The position numbers and the translations under genes are program-made. From positions 1,532,501-1,596,500 of the forward strand of contig NZ_OY763930.1 of the NCBI RefSeq assembly GCF_963667685.1: a stretch of 64,000 nt of DNA, written 5' to 3'. The notes under the pieces were generated by a model. It saw nothing but the letters and a program-made list of their open reading frames with translations. It did not search any database and was not told where the DNA came from. The first letter of the stretch is position 1. Each line of letters opens with the position of its first letter. The DNA comes from Maridesulfovibrio sp. GTDB lineage: Bacteria > Desulfobacterota > Desulfovibrionia > Desulfovibrionales > Desulfovibrionaceae. Of the stretch, positions 23,913 through 31,697 are shown piece after piece.

Positions 23913-25847
23913 ATGAATACCAAACCCGAATCAGGACTTAATGATTATAGTCGCAAAAACTGGCCCCTGCTGCTCGGTTTGCTGCTTTTGTTTTCAGCCG
24001 TAGTATCTTTCTATGGAACATGGTTGAACTATTTCTACGATATTGATGAGCCGAAGTATGCCCGCGCAGTCTATGAGATGGTCCACAGCGGCAACCTGCT
24101 GGCTCCTATGTTTGACGGCATGCCGCGTATGGAAAAGCCGCCTTTGGCTTATTGGGTTATGTTCCCATTTGCATGGCTGGCATCCCTTGGTGATTTCAGC
24201 GGAAATGTGCTGCCTCTGTTGCGTCTGCCAACGGTGATCTGTTCCGTGCTTATGGTGCTGGGGACATCCTTGACCGGGCGCAAACTGTTCGGTCCGGCTA
24301 CAGGATTAATGGCCGGGATGATTCTGCAAAGTGCGCTGTTGTTTAAATTCATGGCTGTAATGATGAAGGTGGACGTGGTCTTCGCATGCTGCGTTACCTG
24401 GGCAACTTATTTCTACCTGCTGCGCTATCTGGGAGATAAAAGTTCCCGTGTCGCAGCCGGAGGTGCAATCCTGACCGCGCTTGGTGTGCTGGCCAAAGGT
24501 CCGTTCGCTTTTCTGCCAATGGCCGGATATGCACTGGCAGTAGGCATCCGCCATAATGTAAATAAAAAAAATGAATCAGGTGAGTCCGCTACCTTTATGT
24601 CAGCATTTGACATCAAAGGGCTTGTTGCGGCGAAGTGGGCGGACCGTAATGTACTGCTGCTCTGGTTCATCGCCGGATGTGTCCCGTTTTTCCTCTGGCT
24701 CTACGCTGCATGGTTGAGCAGCGGCTTCAACTACACTCAGGGGCTTACTGGTCAGTTTTTCCATAACACTGCCTCAACCAGTTCCAAGATAATGGAGAAA
24801 CTGAGCGGGCTTGATCCATACTTTGATACCCTGACGGTCATATTTTTCCCTTGGGGCGGCTATGTCTTCGGGGCCTTTTATGGGATTTACCGGGCTGTCC
24901 GCGAGAAGTTTAATGAAAAGTATGTGTTCATGGCCTGTGTCTTTATGGTTTACCTGCTGGTCTTTACCCTGCTTTTCAAGTTGAAATCAAATCGGTACAT
25001 GCTACCGTTGCTACCGTTGCTGTCCATTGCGGTCTGCGATTGGCTGCTCAACGCCAAGCGGGATAAAACATACAGCACCCTCTTCGAAATGGGCTTCGTA
25101 TGGATTCTGTCCATGGCCGGAATGCTTGGATACCGTTCAGTTAAATCCGCCAGTGTTTCGGTCAATCTTGCGGACCGTGTTCCGGTGGGTCAGTACACGG
25201 AGCTGATGCTTCCGTTTTTCATTGCCCTTGGCGCTTTTTTTCTGGTTATGCTTGTGGTGAGTGTAAAACAGTCCAGACGGCCGGCCCTGCATATAGTGGT
25301 AGGGGCGCTGGCGGTTACAGTGGTGATGCCTTTTTATTATAATGCATTGCCATCCTACACTTCCCTGACCGAAAACCGTCCTCTACCCATTTTGGGACAA
25401 GCCCTGACTGATAGGATTGCTGAGTTTGCCGACGGGAATACGCTTGTGCTGCATCGTCCATTCTTCATCAAAGCCTTTCCTGACGTGGTCTATTACCTCA
25501 AAAAGCTTGATAAGGGCGGGAACTGCGTGTACTCGCTCGGTTCCAACGCTCGGTCCGGTGACCTTGTACAGGCTTTGGCTACACCGAATATTGCAGCGGA
25601 GCTGTTTAAGAAGGAACATCCTGATGCGGATAAATATCCGCTCTATAAGTTCCTGAAAAAAACAAAATTCAAGAATGCAGTTTTGCTGCTTTCTCCTGTA
25701 GATTATCAAAAGTTAAAACCTTTCCTCGATTCTTTGCCGCCTATGGTTAAACAGCTTATTGAAGTCGAAGAAATGGATATGCTGACTATTAAATGGATGA
25801 AGGACAAAGTTTTCATTGTCCGCTTCAATCCGGGTAAAATGAAATAA
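23913..25847 (+). CDS. ArnT/PMT-like membrane glycosyltransferase
   Basis: A 644-residue inner-membrane protein with about eleven or twelve helices. After the first helix comes YFYDIDEPKYARAVYEMVHSG with the acidic pair (DIDE) essential in GT39/GT83 enzymes, then DGMPRMEKPPLAYWV, the lipid-phosphate binding loop. The C-terminal ~150 residues form a soluble periplasmic domain. Such enzymes move a sugar from undecaprenyl- or dolichyl-type phosphate carriers onto lipid A, protein or polymer. Aminoarabinose transfer to lipid A (ArnT) is one possibility, but no arn genes are adjacent. The stop overlaps the rlmN start (TAATG). Confidence 0.85.
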   Translation: MNTKPESGLNDYSRKNWPLLLGLLLLFSAVVSFYGTWLNYFYDIDEPKYARAVYEMVHSGNLLAPMFDGMPRMEKPPLAYWVMFPFAWLASLGDFSGNVLPLLRLPTVICSVLMVLGTSLTGRKLFGPATGLMAGMILQSALLFKFMAVMMKVDVVFACCVTWATYFYLLRYLGDKSSRVAAGGAILTALGVLAKGPFAFLPMAGYALAVGIRHNVNKKNESGESATFMSAFDIKGLVAAKWADRNVLLLWFIAGCVPFFLWLYAAWLSSGFNYTQGLTGQFFHNTASTSSKIMEKLSGLDPYFDTLTVIFFPWGGYVFGAFYGIYRAVREKFNEKYVFMACVFMVYLLVFTLLFKLKSNRYMLPLLPLLSIAVCDWLLNAKRDKTYSTLFEMGFVWILSMAGMLGYRSVKSASVSVNLADRVPVGQYTELMLPFFIALGAFFLVMLVVSVKQSRRPALHIVVGALAVTVVMPFYYNALPSYTSLTENRPLPILGQALTDRIAEFADGNTLVLHRPFFIKAFPDVVYYLKKLDKGGNCVYSLGSNARSGDLVQALATPNIAAELFKKEHPDADKYPLYKFLKKTKFKNAVLLLSPVDYQKLKPFLDSLPPMVKQLIEVEEMDMLTIKWMKDKVFIVRFNPGKMK

Positions 25848-26881
25848 TGATCGATATACTTGATTTGGAATACAGTGAGCTGGAATCATTTGTCTCACAG
25901 GAGCTTAAGGCCCCCCGTTTTCGTACTGACCAGATCTGGCAATGGCTTTGGCAGAAGGGTGCAGCGGATTTTGATTCCATGACCAACCTTGCCAAGAATT
26001 TACGTGAGGAGTTGAAGAAAAAAGCAGTCATCAATCATCCGCAGGTTGACGTGGTACAGACCAGTAAGGATGGGACAATCAAGCTGTTACTTCGCCTCAG
26101 TGACGGGGCTCTGGTGGAAACAGTGCTTATTCCCATGGAAGGGCGTTACACTCAGTGTCTGTCCACTCAGGTGGGATGTGCCATGGCTTGCAGCTTCTGC
26201 AATACCGGGTTGATGGGATTTGAACGCAATATGTCCATGTCCGAAATGCTGGGGCAGGTTCTGGCCGGACGCAAATATCTGGAAGATAACGATCTTGACC
26301 CGCTCAAGAATCTTGTTTTCATGGGTATGGGAGAACCGTTGCTCAACCTTGATAATTTGATCCGCACCCTGCGTAATCTCAATCATCCAGAAGGTCTTTC
26401 TTTTGTTCCTCGGCGTATTACCGTTTCTTCCGTGGGTTTCGTCAAGCAGCTGGAAGAACTGGGTAAGACCGGATTGACCCTTCCGGCTATATCCCTGCAC
26501 GCCCCCACTCAGGAACTGCGTGAGAAGATTATGCCCAAGGCCGCAAAGACTAATATTGAAGACCTGCTCGCAGCCATGGACCGATTCCCGCTCAAACCGA
26601 GGGAAAAAGTAACCTATGAATATTTGCTGCTGGGCGGCGTCAATGATTCCATTGAGCATGCTAAGCAGTTGGTCAAGCTGCTCGGGCACCGCCGCTGCAA
26701 GGTGAATCTTATCGCTTATAATCCTGGTGATGAGCCGCTGTACAAGGCTCCCACAAGGGAAAATGTACTCGCTTTTGAAAAATATCTTTGGGACAAAAAG
26801 ATAACCGCAACTATCCGTAGATCCATGGGACAGGATATCAAAGCGGCTTGCGGACAGCTTAAAGCTGACCAGATGAAGTAA
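25847..26881 (+). CDS. rlmN: 23S rRNA/tRNA adenine-C2 methyltransferase RlmN
   Basis: A 344-residue radical-SAM enzyme. The cluster motif CAMACSFC near residue 110 binds 4Fe-4S; GEPLLN near 163 is the SAM-binding GEP motif. The mono-methylated active-site cysteine lies near residue 334 in the C-terminal GQDIKAACGQL. It methylates C2 of A2503 in 23S rRNA and A37 of some tRNAs. Its start overlaps the glycosyltransferase stop by one base. Confidence 0.96.
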   Translation: MIDILDLEYSELESFVSQELKAPRFRTDQIWQWLWQKGAADFDSMTNLAKNLREELKKKAVINHPQVDVVQTSKDGTIKLLLRLSDGALVETVLIPMEGRYTQCLSTQVGCAMACSFCNTGLMGFERNMSMSEMLGQVLAGRKYLEDNDLDPLKNLVFMGMGEPLLNLDNLIRTLRNLNHPEGLSFVPRRITVSSVGFVKQLEELGKTGLTLPAISLHAPTQELREKIMPKAAKTNIEDLLAAMDRFPLKPREKVTYEYLLLGGVNDSIEHAKQLVKLLGHRRCKVNLIAYNPGDEPLYKAPTRENVLAFEKYLWDKKITATIRRSMGQDIKAACGQLKADQMK

Positions 26882-26883
26882 CT

Positions 26884-26916
26884 AAAAAAGGGGTAGTAAA
26901 AACTACCCCTTTTTTA
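26884..26916. terminator. Bidirectional terminator between rlmN and the triple-FeoA gene
   Basis: AAAAAAGGGGTAGT and ACTACCCCTTTTTT form a perfect stem with a 4-5 base loop, with T-runs on both strands. Confidence 0.9.
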
Positions 26917-26919
26917 GTT

Positions 26920-27633
26920 TTAAAGCTCACTCACAACCATTGTTTCGGCTTGGTCCTGCCGGAGGTGCAGGCGTAACCCTTCTTTGGTCATGATTATTAT
27001 TCTTGCGCCGTGATTCATGCCGATGGATCTGGCTGGTTCAACAGTTTCAAGGGTTATTTTTGCGCCGGGCTTAATTCCTATGGAGCAGATGGATTCAGCT
27101 GCCCTTGGTCCGCCGAGTATGTTTTCAACTTCAAAGGGGCGTCCCTTGCCGCATGTCGCAAGCTGACAGGGTCTTTTATCGCAATTTCCCCAGAGCTTGG
27201 CGGCCATTCCTTCTGTCAGGCTGGTTCTTTTGCCGTCAACTACGGTTTTGTATTCCATGGGTGGCAGACAGCGGATAAGTTCGATGTTGTCGCCTTCTGA
27301 AATACCGAGTATTTTGAGGCTTTTTTCCAGATGAGACCCGGAGATCAGACCTTCTATGTGACCTTTTTCACCGGGATTCATTTCAAATACCGGTGTCTTA
27401 TGACCGTCATCATGATGGACAATAACCTTGGTGGCCATCCCGGCAGCCAGCAGAACTTCACCCTGCGGTCCTCTGACGCGCACAGGGTGCTGGACCGAGT
27501 CTTCAGACATGACCTCCAGTTCTGCTCCGATATGCAGCCCCATGCGTTCGAATCTGGTTTTGAGCGATTCATTCCTTATCTCAAGGAGCACCAGCGGTTT
27601 TTCTACCGGTGCTTTATCAAGTGTCAGGGGCAT
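26920..27633 (-). CDS. Protein with three tandem FeoA-like domains
   Basis: A 237-residue cytoplasmic protein made of three SH3-like FeoA domains. They lie at about 14-73 (RFERMGLHIGAELEVMSED...AAGMATKVIV), about 84-150 (KSLKILGISEGDNIELI...TEGMAAKLWGN) and about 165-235 (AESICSIGIKPGAKITLE...NHGARIIIM). FeoA normally occurs as one ~75-residue domain and acts with FeoB in Fe(II) uptake. A Cys-bearing linker, CDKRPCQLATCGKG near 151, sits between domains two and three and could bind metal. The start overlaps the upstream ATPase stop (TAATG), so the two are coupled. A normal feoA-feoB pair is about 10 kb away, so this one probably serves the P-type ATPase. Confidence 0.8.
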   Translation of the reverse strand: MPLTLDKAPVEKPLVLLEIRNESLKTRFERMGLHIGAELEVMSEDSVQHPVRVRGPQGEVLLAAGMATKVIVHHDDGHKTPVFEMNPGEKGHIEGLISGSHLEKSLKILGISEGDNIELIRCLPPMEYKTVVDGKRTSLTEGMAAKLWGNCDKRPCQLATCGKGRPFEVENILGGPRAAESICSIGIKPGAKITLETVEPARSIGMNHGARIIIMTKEGLRLHLRQDQAETMVVSEL

Positions 27634-29756
27634 TAGATGATCTCCTTTACAGCCTGTGGCGTCGATTGCCCTGCAGATGATGTTTTCATTGCTGCATAGC
27701 CGAGTATGCCCACAGTGCTAAGGTTGTGGGTCATGGCTGCAGCTAGTGTTGATATTTTGCCCATTCCGGCGAGTAGCAGGGTGGCGGAATTGATAACTAC
27801 AGCAGACCAGAGGCAGTTGTTCAGTGTTTCGCGGTTGGCAAGCGCAATGCGGTGGGCCCCTACAAGGGTCCGCATATCTTCATTGAGCATGACCACCTGC
27901 GCTGACTCTCTTGCGAGATCGGCCCCGGAAGGCATGCAGATGCCTACATCAGCGCAGACAAGGGCCGGGGTATCGTTTACCCCGTCTCCGGCAAAGGCTA
28001 CTTTTGCACCGCCTTCCTTCAGTTCCTTGACAATATTGGCTTTATCCTCTGGCTTGAGTTCCCAATGGACAGCGTCAACCGGGGGTAGTTGCGCTGCAAG
28101 GGAAAGCGCTGTTGATCTGTGGTCCCCTGTCAGAATTTCAATGCGTTTGATTCCGGCTTCCTTGAATGCTTCGAGTGCTTCCAGAGCTTCCGGGCGTAGT
28201 TCGTCTCGCATGGCGATTACGCCTATCAACTCATCTTCCATAGCGACAAAGAGCAGGTTTTTGCCGGCATTCCGAAGCTGGCGGGCTTTCTTCTGCATGT
28301 ACGAGCAGTCAATGTGCTCGTCTTCCTCAACAAAATGCTGGCTGCCGACCAGAACACGTTTACCGTCAACATAAGCGGAAACCCCATGGGCAACGATAAA
28401 GTCCACGCCGCTGACATCAGGTAGTTTTATGTTTCGGTTATTGGCTTCGCTGACCACGGCCTTGGCTACCGGATGCCCGTAATGTTCCTCAGCTCCGGCA
28501 GCTATGGAAAGCAGTTCTTCCTCTTCATAAAGGGGCATGGGTACGATATCTGTAACAATCAGCTCCCCTTTAGTCAGGGTTCCGGTCTTGTCGAAAACAA
28601 TTGTGTCGATTGCCGCAAGGTTGTCGAGGGCCTGGCCGCCTTTGAGCAGCACGCCGTTTCGGCTGGCGGTATACATGGAAGTTCGGGTCGCAACCGGGGT
28701 GGACAGCTTGATAGCGCAGGAATAATCTACTGTGAGTACTGATGCTGCGCGAGCTGCGTCTCTAGTCAGCGCATATACTCCCAGTCCGGCTCCGAAAGTG
28801 AGGGGAACCAGTTTGTCGGCCAGTTCTGCAGACTTGATCTGGTTCTTTGATTGTGAGCGAAGTGAGCTTTCCAGATAACGGTTAATACGGGCCATACCTG
28901 TTTCCGAACCGACTTTATCAGCTCTGATCTTCAGGGTGCCTTCTTCAATAACAGCTCCGGAAAGTGTTGAATCCCCGGGTTGCAGGTGGACGGGGACTGA
29001 TTCTCCGGTGATGGAGCTTTGATTTACAGAACCGTCTCCCTCAACAATAGTGCCTTCAATGGGGATTAGTTCACCAGCACCGCAGACCACAATGTCGCCT
29101 ATTTGCAGATCATTGAAGTCTATTTCAATTTCACGCCCATCTTTTTCAATCCATATTTTTTCAACCTGAGGTTTGAGCAGCGTTTTGAGCAGGTCGGTTG
29201 ATTTCTGTTCGGACTGCTCTTCGAGGTATGCGCCAAGGCTGAGCAGGGCGCCTACTGAGTTTGAAGTGAAGTAATCGCCGCGCAGCAGGGAAAGTGCTTT
29301 AACTGTTCCATCCAGTACTTCTATTTTTACCCCCCGGGTAAAAAGAGTTTCCAGACCTTCCATAATTCCGGGAATGCCCAGCATCCAGCTGGTAGCTGCC
29401 TGCATAGGAATAGGCATAAATGGAGTTGCCGCAGCAGCGGCGGTTCTTGCCCCTACTTCAAGCATATCAACTCCGTGTTCCCTTTCGGCCCCTTTGAGGA
29501 ATGCTTCTTTGGGAATGGTATCCAGAGTTGCCAAGATGGCTGCCCGCACTTCACGGTTGCCGTCATATTCCACTGCAATAGAGAAGGCCGGGCCGTTGAT
29601 ACGCACCGAGATTACCCCGGTAAGAGACTCAACGCTGGCTTGCAGATAGTTGTGGTCAAGATCAGGAGCGAGCAGAATCAGTGATTTAAGCCTGATTCTT
29701 TTCGGTAATTCATGGACAATCTCAAACCGTTTTTTTCTATTGGGAGTTCCTATCAT
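27633..29756 (-). CDS. P1B-type metal ATPase with SCA motif (P1B-6-like, FezB-like)
   Basis: A 707-residue metal pump. The frame is open to 29831, but the ATG at 29756 overlaps the previous stop (ATGA) and follows AAGGAAG. The N-terminus carries an HMA-like fold without CxxC (HELPKRIRLKSLIL, residues 16-29). TGES is at 250-253, the membrane metal-site motif is YSCAIK at 345-350 instead of CPC, and the phosphorylation motif DKTGT is at 389-393; GDGVNDTPAL is near 580. As I recall, the SCA motif defines subgroup P1B-6, often linked to FeoA/FeoB, and includes FezB, which loads iron into ferrosomes. Iron is the likely cargo. The coupled triple-FeoA gene follows. Confidence 0.85.
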   Translation of the reverse strand: MIGTPNRKKRFEIVHELPKRIRLKSLILLAPDLDHNYLQASVESLTGVISVRINGPAFSIAVEYDGNREVRAAILATLDTIPKEAFLKGAEREHGVDMLEVGARTAAAAATPFMPIPMQAATSWMLGIPGIMEGLETLFTRGVKIEVLDGTVKALSLLRGDYFTSNSVGALLSLGAYLEEQSEQKSTDLLKTLLKPQVEKIWIEKDGREIEIDFNDLQIGDIVVCGAGELIPIEGTIVEGDGSVNQSSITGESVPVHLQPGDSTLSGAVIEEGTLKIRADKVGSETGMARINRYLESSLRSQSKNQIKSAELADKLVPLTFGAGLGVYALTRDAARAASVLTVDYSCAIKLSTPVATRTSMYTASRNGVLLKGGQALDNLAAIDTIVFDKTGTLTKGELIVTDIVPMPLYEEEELLSIAAGAEEHYGHPVAKAVVSEANNRNIKLPDVSGVDFIVAHGVSAYVDGKRVLVGSQHFVEEDEHIDCSYMQKKARQLRNAGKNLLFVAMEDELIGVIAMRDELRPEALEALEAFKEAGIKRIEILTGDHRSTALSLAAQLPPVDAVHWELKPEDKANIVKELKEGGAKVAFAGDGVNDTPALVCADVGICMPSGADLARESAQVVMLNEDMRTLVGAHRIALANRETLNNCLWSAVVINSATLLLAGMGKISTLAAAMTHNLSTVGILGYAAMKTSSAGQSTPQAVKEII

Positions 29757-30016
29757 CTGGTCTTCCTTTGCGGTCTTGTGGAAACCGCCCAATGCAAGGC
29801 AGTGAATCCGATAAAAGCGAACGAAGCCCAAAGATGCAGCGGTTTAGCTCCCTTGAATTTCAGTAGCCCGGAAGCGGCTGAGGCCCCGAGTGTGGCAACC
29901 ATTCCAACCTTGGCGGCAGTTTTGGTTCTGCTTGGTGTAAGTGGACAGTCCTTACACTGGCGGAAAGGCTTTTGCCTGCTTTCGGTCAAGTCGTTTTTTT
30001 CAGGTAAAGCGTTCAT
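29753..30016 (-). CDS. Small membrane protein coupled to the SCA-motif ATPase
   Basis: An 87-residue protein starting MNALPEKND (ATG 30016, AAGGAAG eight bases upstream); the longer frame to 30160 runs into repeat-like DNA. After a polar head with the motif CKDCPLTP come two hydrophobic stretches, VGMVATLGASAASGLLKF and LHLWASFAFIGFTALHWAVS. The two histidines spaced through the last helix (LHLW...ALHW) recall DUF4405-type or cytochrome-b-like helices, but this is weak. The stop overlaps the ATPase start by four bases, so both are made together, probably as a partner or small subunit of the pump. Confidence 0.65.
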   Translation of the reverse strand: MNALPEKNDLTESRQKPFRQCKDCPLTPSRTKTAAKVGMVATLGASAASGLLKFKGAKPLHLWASFAFIGFTALHWAVSTRPQRKTR

Positions 30017-30302
30017 GTTTAGCTTCCTTCTGATTTGCCTCCGGCGGCTGGGGAAGGGGGATTTTTGGAAAAGTTCCATCTCTGCTCTCAATACCCGTAA
30101 GACTCGAAGCAAGGCTTCTCGTTGACGGCTATAGGCCTTCCCCAGACCCCATCCCCTCAAAACTTGTTAGTATTCTTCGCATATAGCGCGCTAAAACGGT
30201 CTTCGTTTAACAAACAGGCGAAGCCTTAATAAAAGGTTTTGGGATTCTTAAACCCTTTTGCAAAAGGGTTTAAGGCCCCCGGCAGGATCCCCGAAGGGAC
30301 AG
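30017..30302. repeat. Intergenic repeat region with a perfect 28-bp palindrome
   Basis: No gene is convincing here. At 30247-30274 a perfect palindrome has arms CTTAAACCCTTTTG and CAAAAGGGTTTAAG. Next to it CCCCGGCAGG and GATCCCCGAAGGGA form further hairpins. Near 30036 the string GCCTCCGGCGGC also occurs, inverted, at about 49525-49536. I associate such hairpin strings with dispersed repeats of Desulfovibrio genomes. It interrupts the ATPase operon and may weaken transcription between its two halves. Confidence 0.6.
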
Positions 30303-30620
30303 TTATTCAGATTGTGCTTCGGCTTTGATGTCGTGGATTTTTTCTTTGGCTTCTTCAATGCCGCCTTGTACTGCGGACCATGTTTTCACGGCCCCGGAAA
30401 TAACAGCTTTCTGTACTTTGGGGTTGGAGGCCACAAGAGCTACTCCGGCACCGACCAGAAACCCTTTCAGGTATCGGGAATCAGTGAAATTTACCCAGCT
30501 TTTTACTGTGCTGGGCTGCTGTACAGGTTCAACCTGCTGCAGGCTGTCAACGCGCTGCTGCTCGGTCAACTGAGGGTCCTGATAATTATATAAGTAGTCG
30601 TTCTTGTAATCCTGACTCAT
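30303..30620 (-). CDS. Small protein with glycine-zipper membrane segment
   Basis: A 105-residue protein with AAGGAG at normal distance. A polar, Gln/Tyr-rich head (1-40) leads to YLKGFLVGAGVALVASNPKV near residue 50, a short hydrophobic helix with GxxxG-like spacing, then an amphipathic tail, VKTWSAVQGGIEEAKEKIHD. The KGFLVGAG segment matches KGLLVGAG in the neighbouring 240-residue protein, and the tail resembles that of the 73-residue protein at 35307, so all three look related. The pattern recalls DUF5132-like proteins, from memory. Probably a membrane-surface structural component; function unknown. Confidence 0.7.
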   Translation of the reverse strand: MSQDYKNDYLYNYQDPQLTEQQRVDSLQQVEPVQQPSTVKSWVNFTDSRYLKGFLVGAGVALVASNPKVQKAVISGAVKTWSAVQGGIEEAKEKIHDIKAEAQSE

Positions 30621-30623
30621 GAT

Positions 30624-31346
30624 TTACTCCTTTTCCGCTTCTGCTTTTGCAGCCTGAGCGGCCATGTATTCCTGTTCGGCTTTGAGATCTTCCATTCTTT
30701 CCTTCTCTTCAGCGGACATTTCTTCTTTGCCGCCGGAGTAGAAGATAGACCGTACTGTTTTACTGGTGCAGACAAAGGTGATTCCTGCACCTACGAGGAG
30801 GCCTTTCCAGAAACCGTCGTCAATGCCGTTGAAAAAGCTTAAGAAACTTGCTGGGTCCGCTTTGCCTTCAGCAGTATCTTTGACGAGGTCGACAAATTGT
30901 TTAACCTGCTCTTCGGATGTGTTGGGAGCTTGGGTCAGAGGTTGCTGTATCGGCTGTTGCATGGGCTGCTGGTAGACCGGCTGCTGCATAGGCTGCTGGT
31001 AGACCGGCTGCTGCATGGGCTGCTGGTAGACCGGCTGTTGCATAGGCTGCTGGTAGACCGGCTGCTGCATAGGCTGCTGGTAGACCGGCTGTTGCATGGG
31101 CTGCTGGTAGACCGGCTGTTGCATGGGCTGCTGGTAGACCGGCTGTTGCATGGGCTGCTGGTAGACCGGCTGCTGCATGGGCTGCTGGTAGACCGGCTGC
31201 ATATTCCCGGCAACTGGTGCACCCTGATAGGGGTCACCGGGAGTTGTGTATGAAAAATGGGGCTGCCCCTGATCCGGGCCCATGACAGGCTGGGACGTAT
31301 TGGGCTGTTGCGGTGCTGCTTCTGTGTGGGTGGTTTCTGTGCTCAT
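30624..31346 (-). CDS. Repeat-rich PVYQQPM protein with membrane segment
   Basis: A 240-residue protein. Residues about 48-130 are nine copies of the 9-residue unit QPVYQQPMQ, from a 27-bp DNA repeat; the flanks are also Pro/Gln rich. The C-terminal part has WKGLLVGAGITFVCTSKTVR near residue 180, the same hydrophobic motif as the 105-residue neighbour, followed by a charged helical tail rich in Glu/Lys/Ala. The Gln/Tyr/Pro repeat should be disordered and could self-associate. AGGAG precedes the ATG. It sits between the HMA-like protein and the 105-residue protein in the ATPase operon. A scaffold or coat role for an iron compartment is inference. Confidence 0.75.
   Translation of the reverse strand: MSTETTHTEAAPQQPNTSQPVMGPDQGQPHFSYTTPGDPYQGAPVAGNMQPVYQQPMQQPVYQQPMQQPVYQQPMQQPVYQQPMQQPVYQQPMQQPVYQQPMQQPVYQQPMQQPVYQQPMQQPVYQQPMQQPIQQPLTQAPNTSEEQVKQFVDLVKDTAEGKADPASFLSFFNGIDDGFWKGLLVGAGITFVCTSKTVRSIFYSGGKEEMSAEEKERMEDLKAEQEYMAAQAAKAEAEKE
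30961..31203. repeat. Nine tandem 27-bp repeats inside the coding sequence
   Basis: The unit GGTAGACCGGCTG plus the rest of 27 bases recurs nine times with only a few synonymous changes (CTG/TTG, CATA/CATG). The near identity indicates recent expansion or gene conversion, so the copy number probably varies between strains. Confidence 0.9.
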
Positions 31347-31382
31347 CTCTGGCTCCTGTTAGTTCTTTGCAGGGGTTATCTG

Positions 31383-31697
31383 TTAAGCGTTTTTCATCAG
31401 CCGCCCATACAGGTCGCTGACAATTTCCGCTTTTTTTGCCTGGTCCTTTCCTTGAATGAGTTCTTCAATCAATTCAGGGCGTATTTCTTCCGGATCATAT
31501 TCAATAACCACCGAGCGGGCGGACATATTGACCCGAGCATCCTTGATAGCTTCAGGAAGTTCCGTGTGTTCTTTTATCGCCGCTAAAGCCACCGGCCTGG
31601 TGAGAATGAGCGGGCTGAATTTTATCCTGATCCGGCCCGGAATGTGATGGGCCACATCAAGATACTTTTCCAGTTCAACTATTTTGTGGAAGTTCAT
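31383..31697 (-). CDS. Free-standing HMA-like domain protein without CxxC
   Basis: A 104-residue protein. HHIPGRIRIKFSPLIL near residue 17 and SARSVVIEYDPEEIRPEL near 59 give the ferredoxin-like fold of heavy-metal-associated domains, but the CxxC metal site is absent, as in the HMA_2 type. The same HxxPxRxRxK start is seen at the N-termini of both ATPases in this island (HSIPGRMRLK and HELPKRIRLK). The start lies inside the end of the ATPase gene (23-base overlap), so translation is probably coupled. It may dock on the ATPase or on the small membrane proteins and need not carry metal. Confidence 0.75.
   Translation of the reverse strand: MNFHKIVELEKYLDVAHHIPGRIRIKFSPLILTRPVALAAIKEHTELPEAIKDARVNMSARSVVIEYDPEEIRPELIEELIQGKDQAKKAEIVSDLYGRLMKNA

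Noticed and set aside
30961..31203. Possible CRISPR array
   Set aside because: Units are 27 bases, contiguous and without variable spacers, and they encode a protein repeat.
30897..31253. Long plus-strand frame with LLVDRLLHG repeats
   Set aside because: It is the antisense reading of the 27-bp tandem repeat; the minus-strand gene has a good start and conserved membrane segment.
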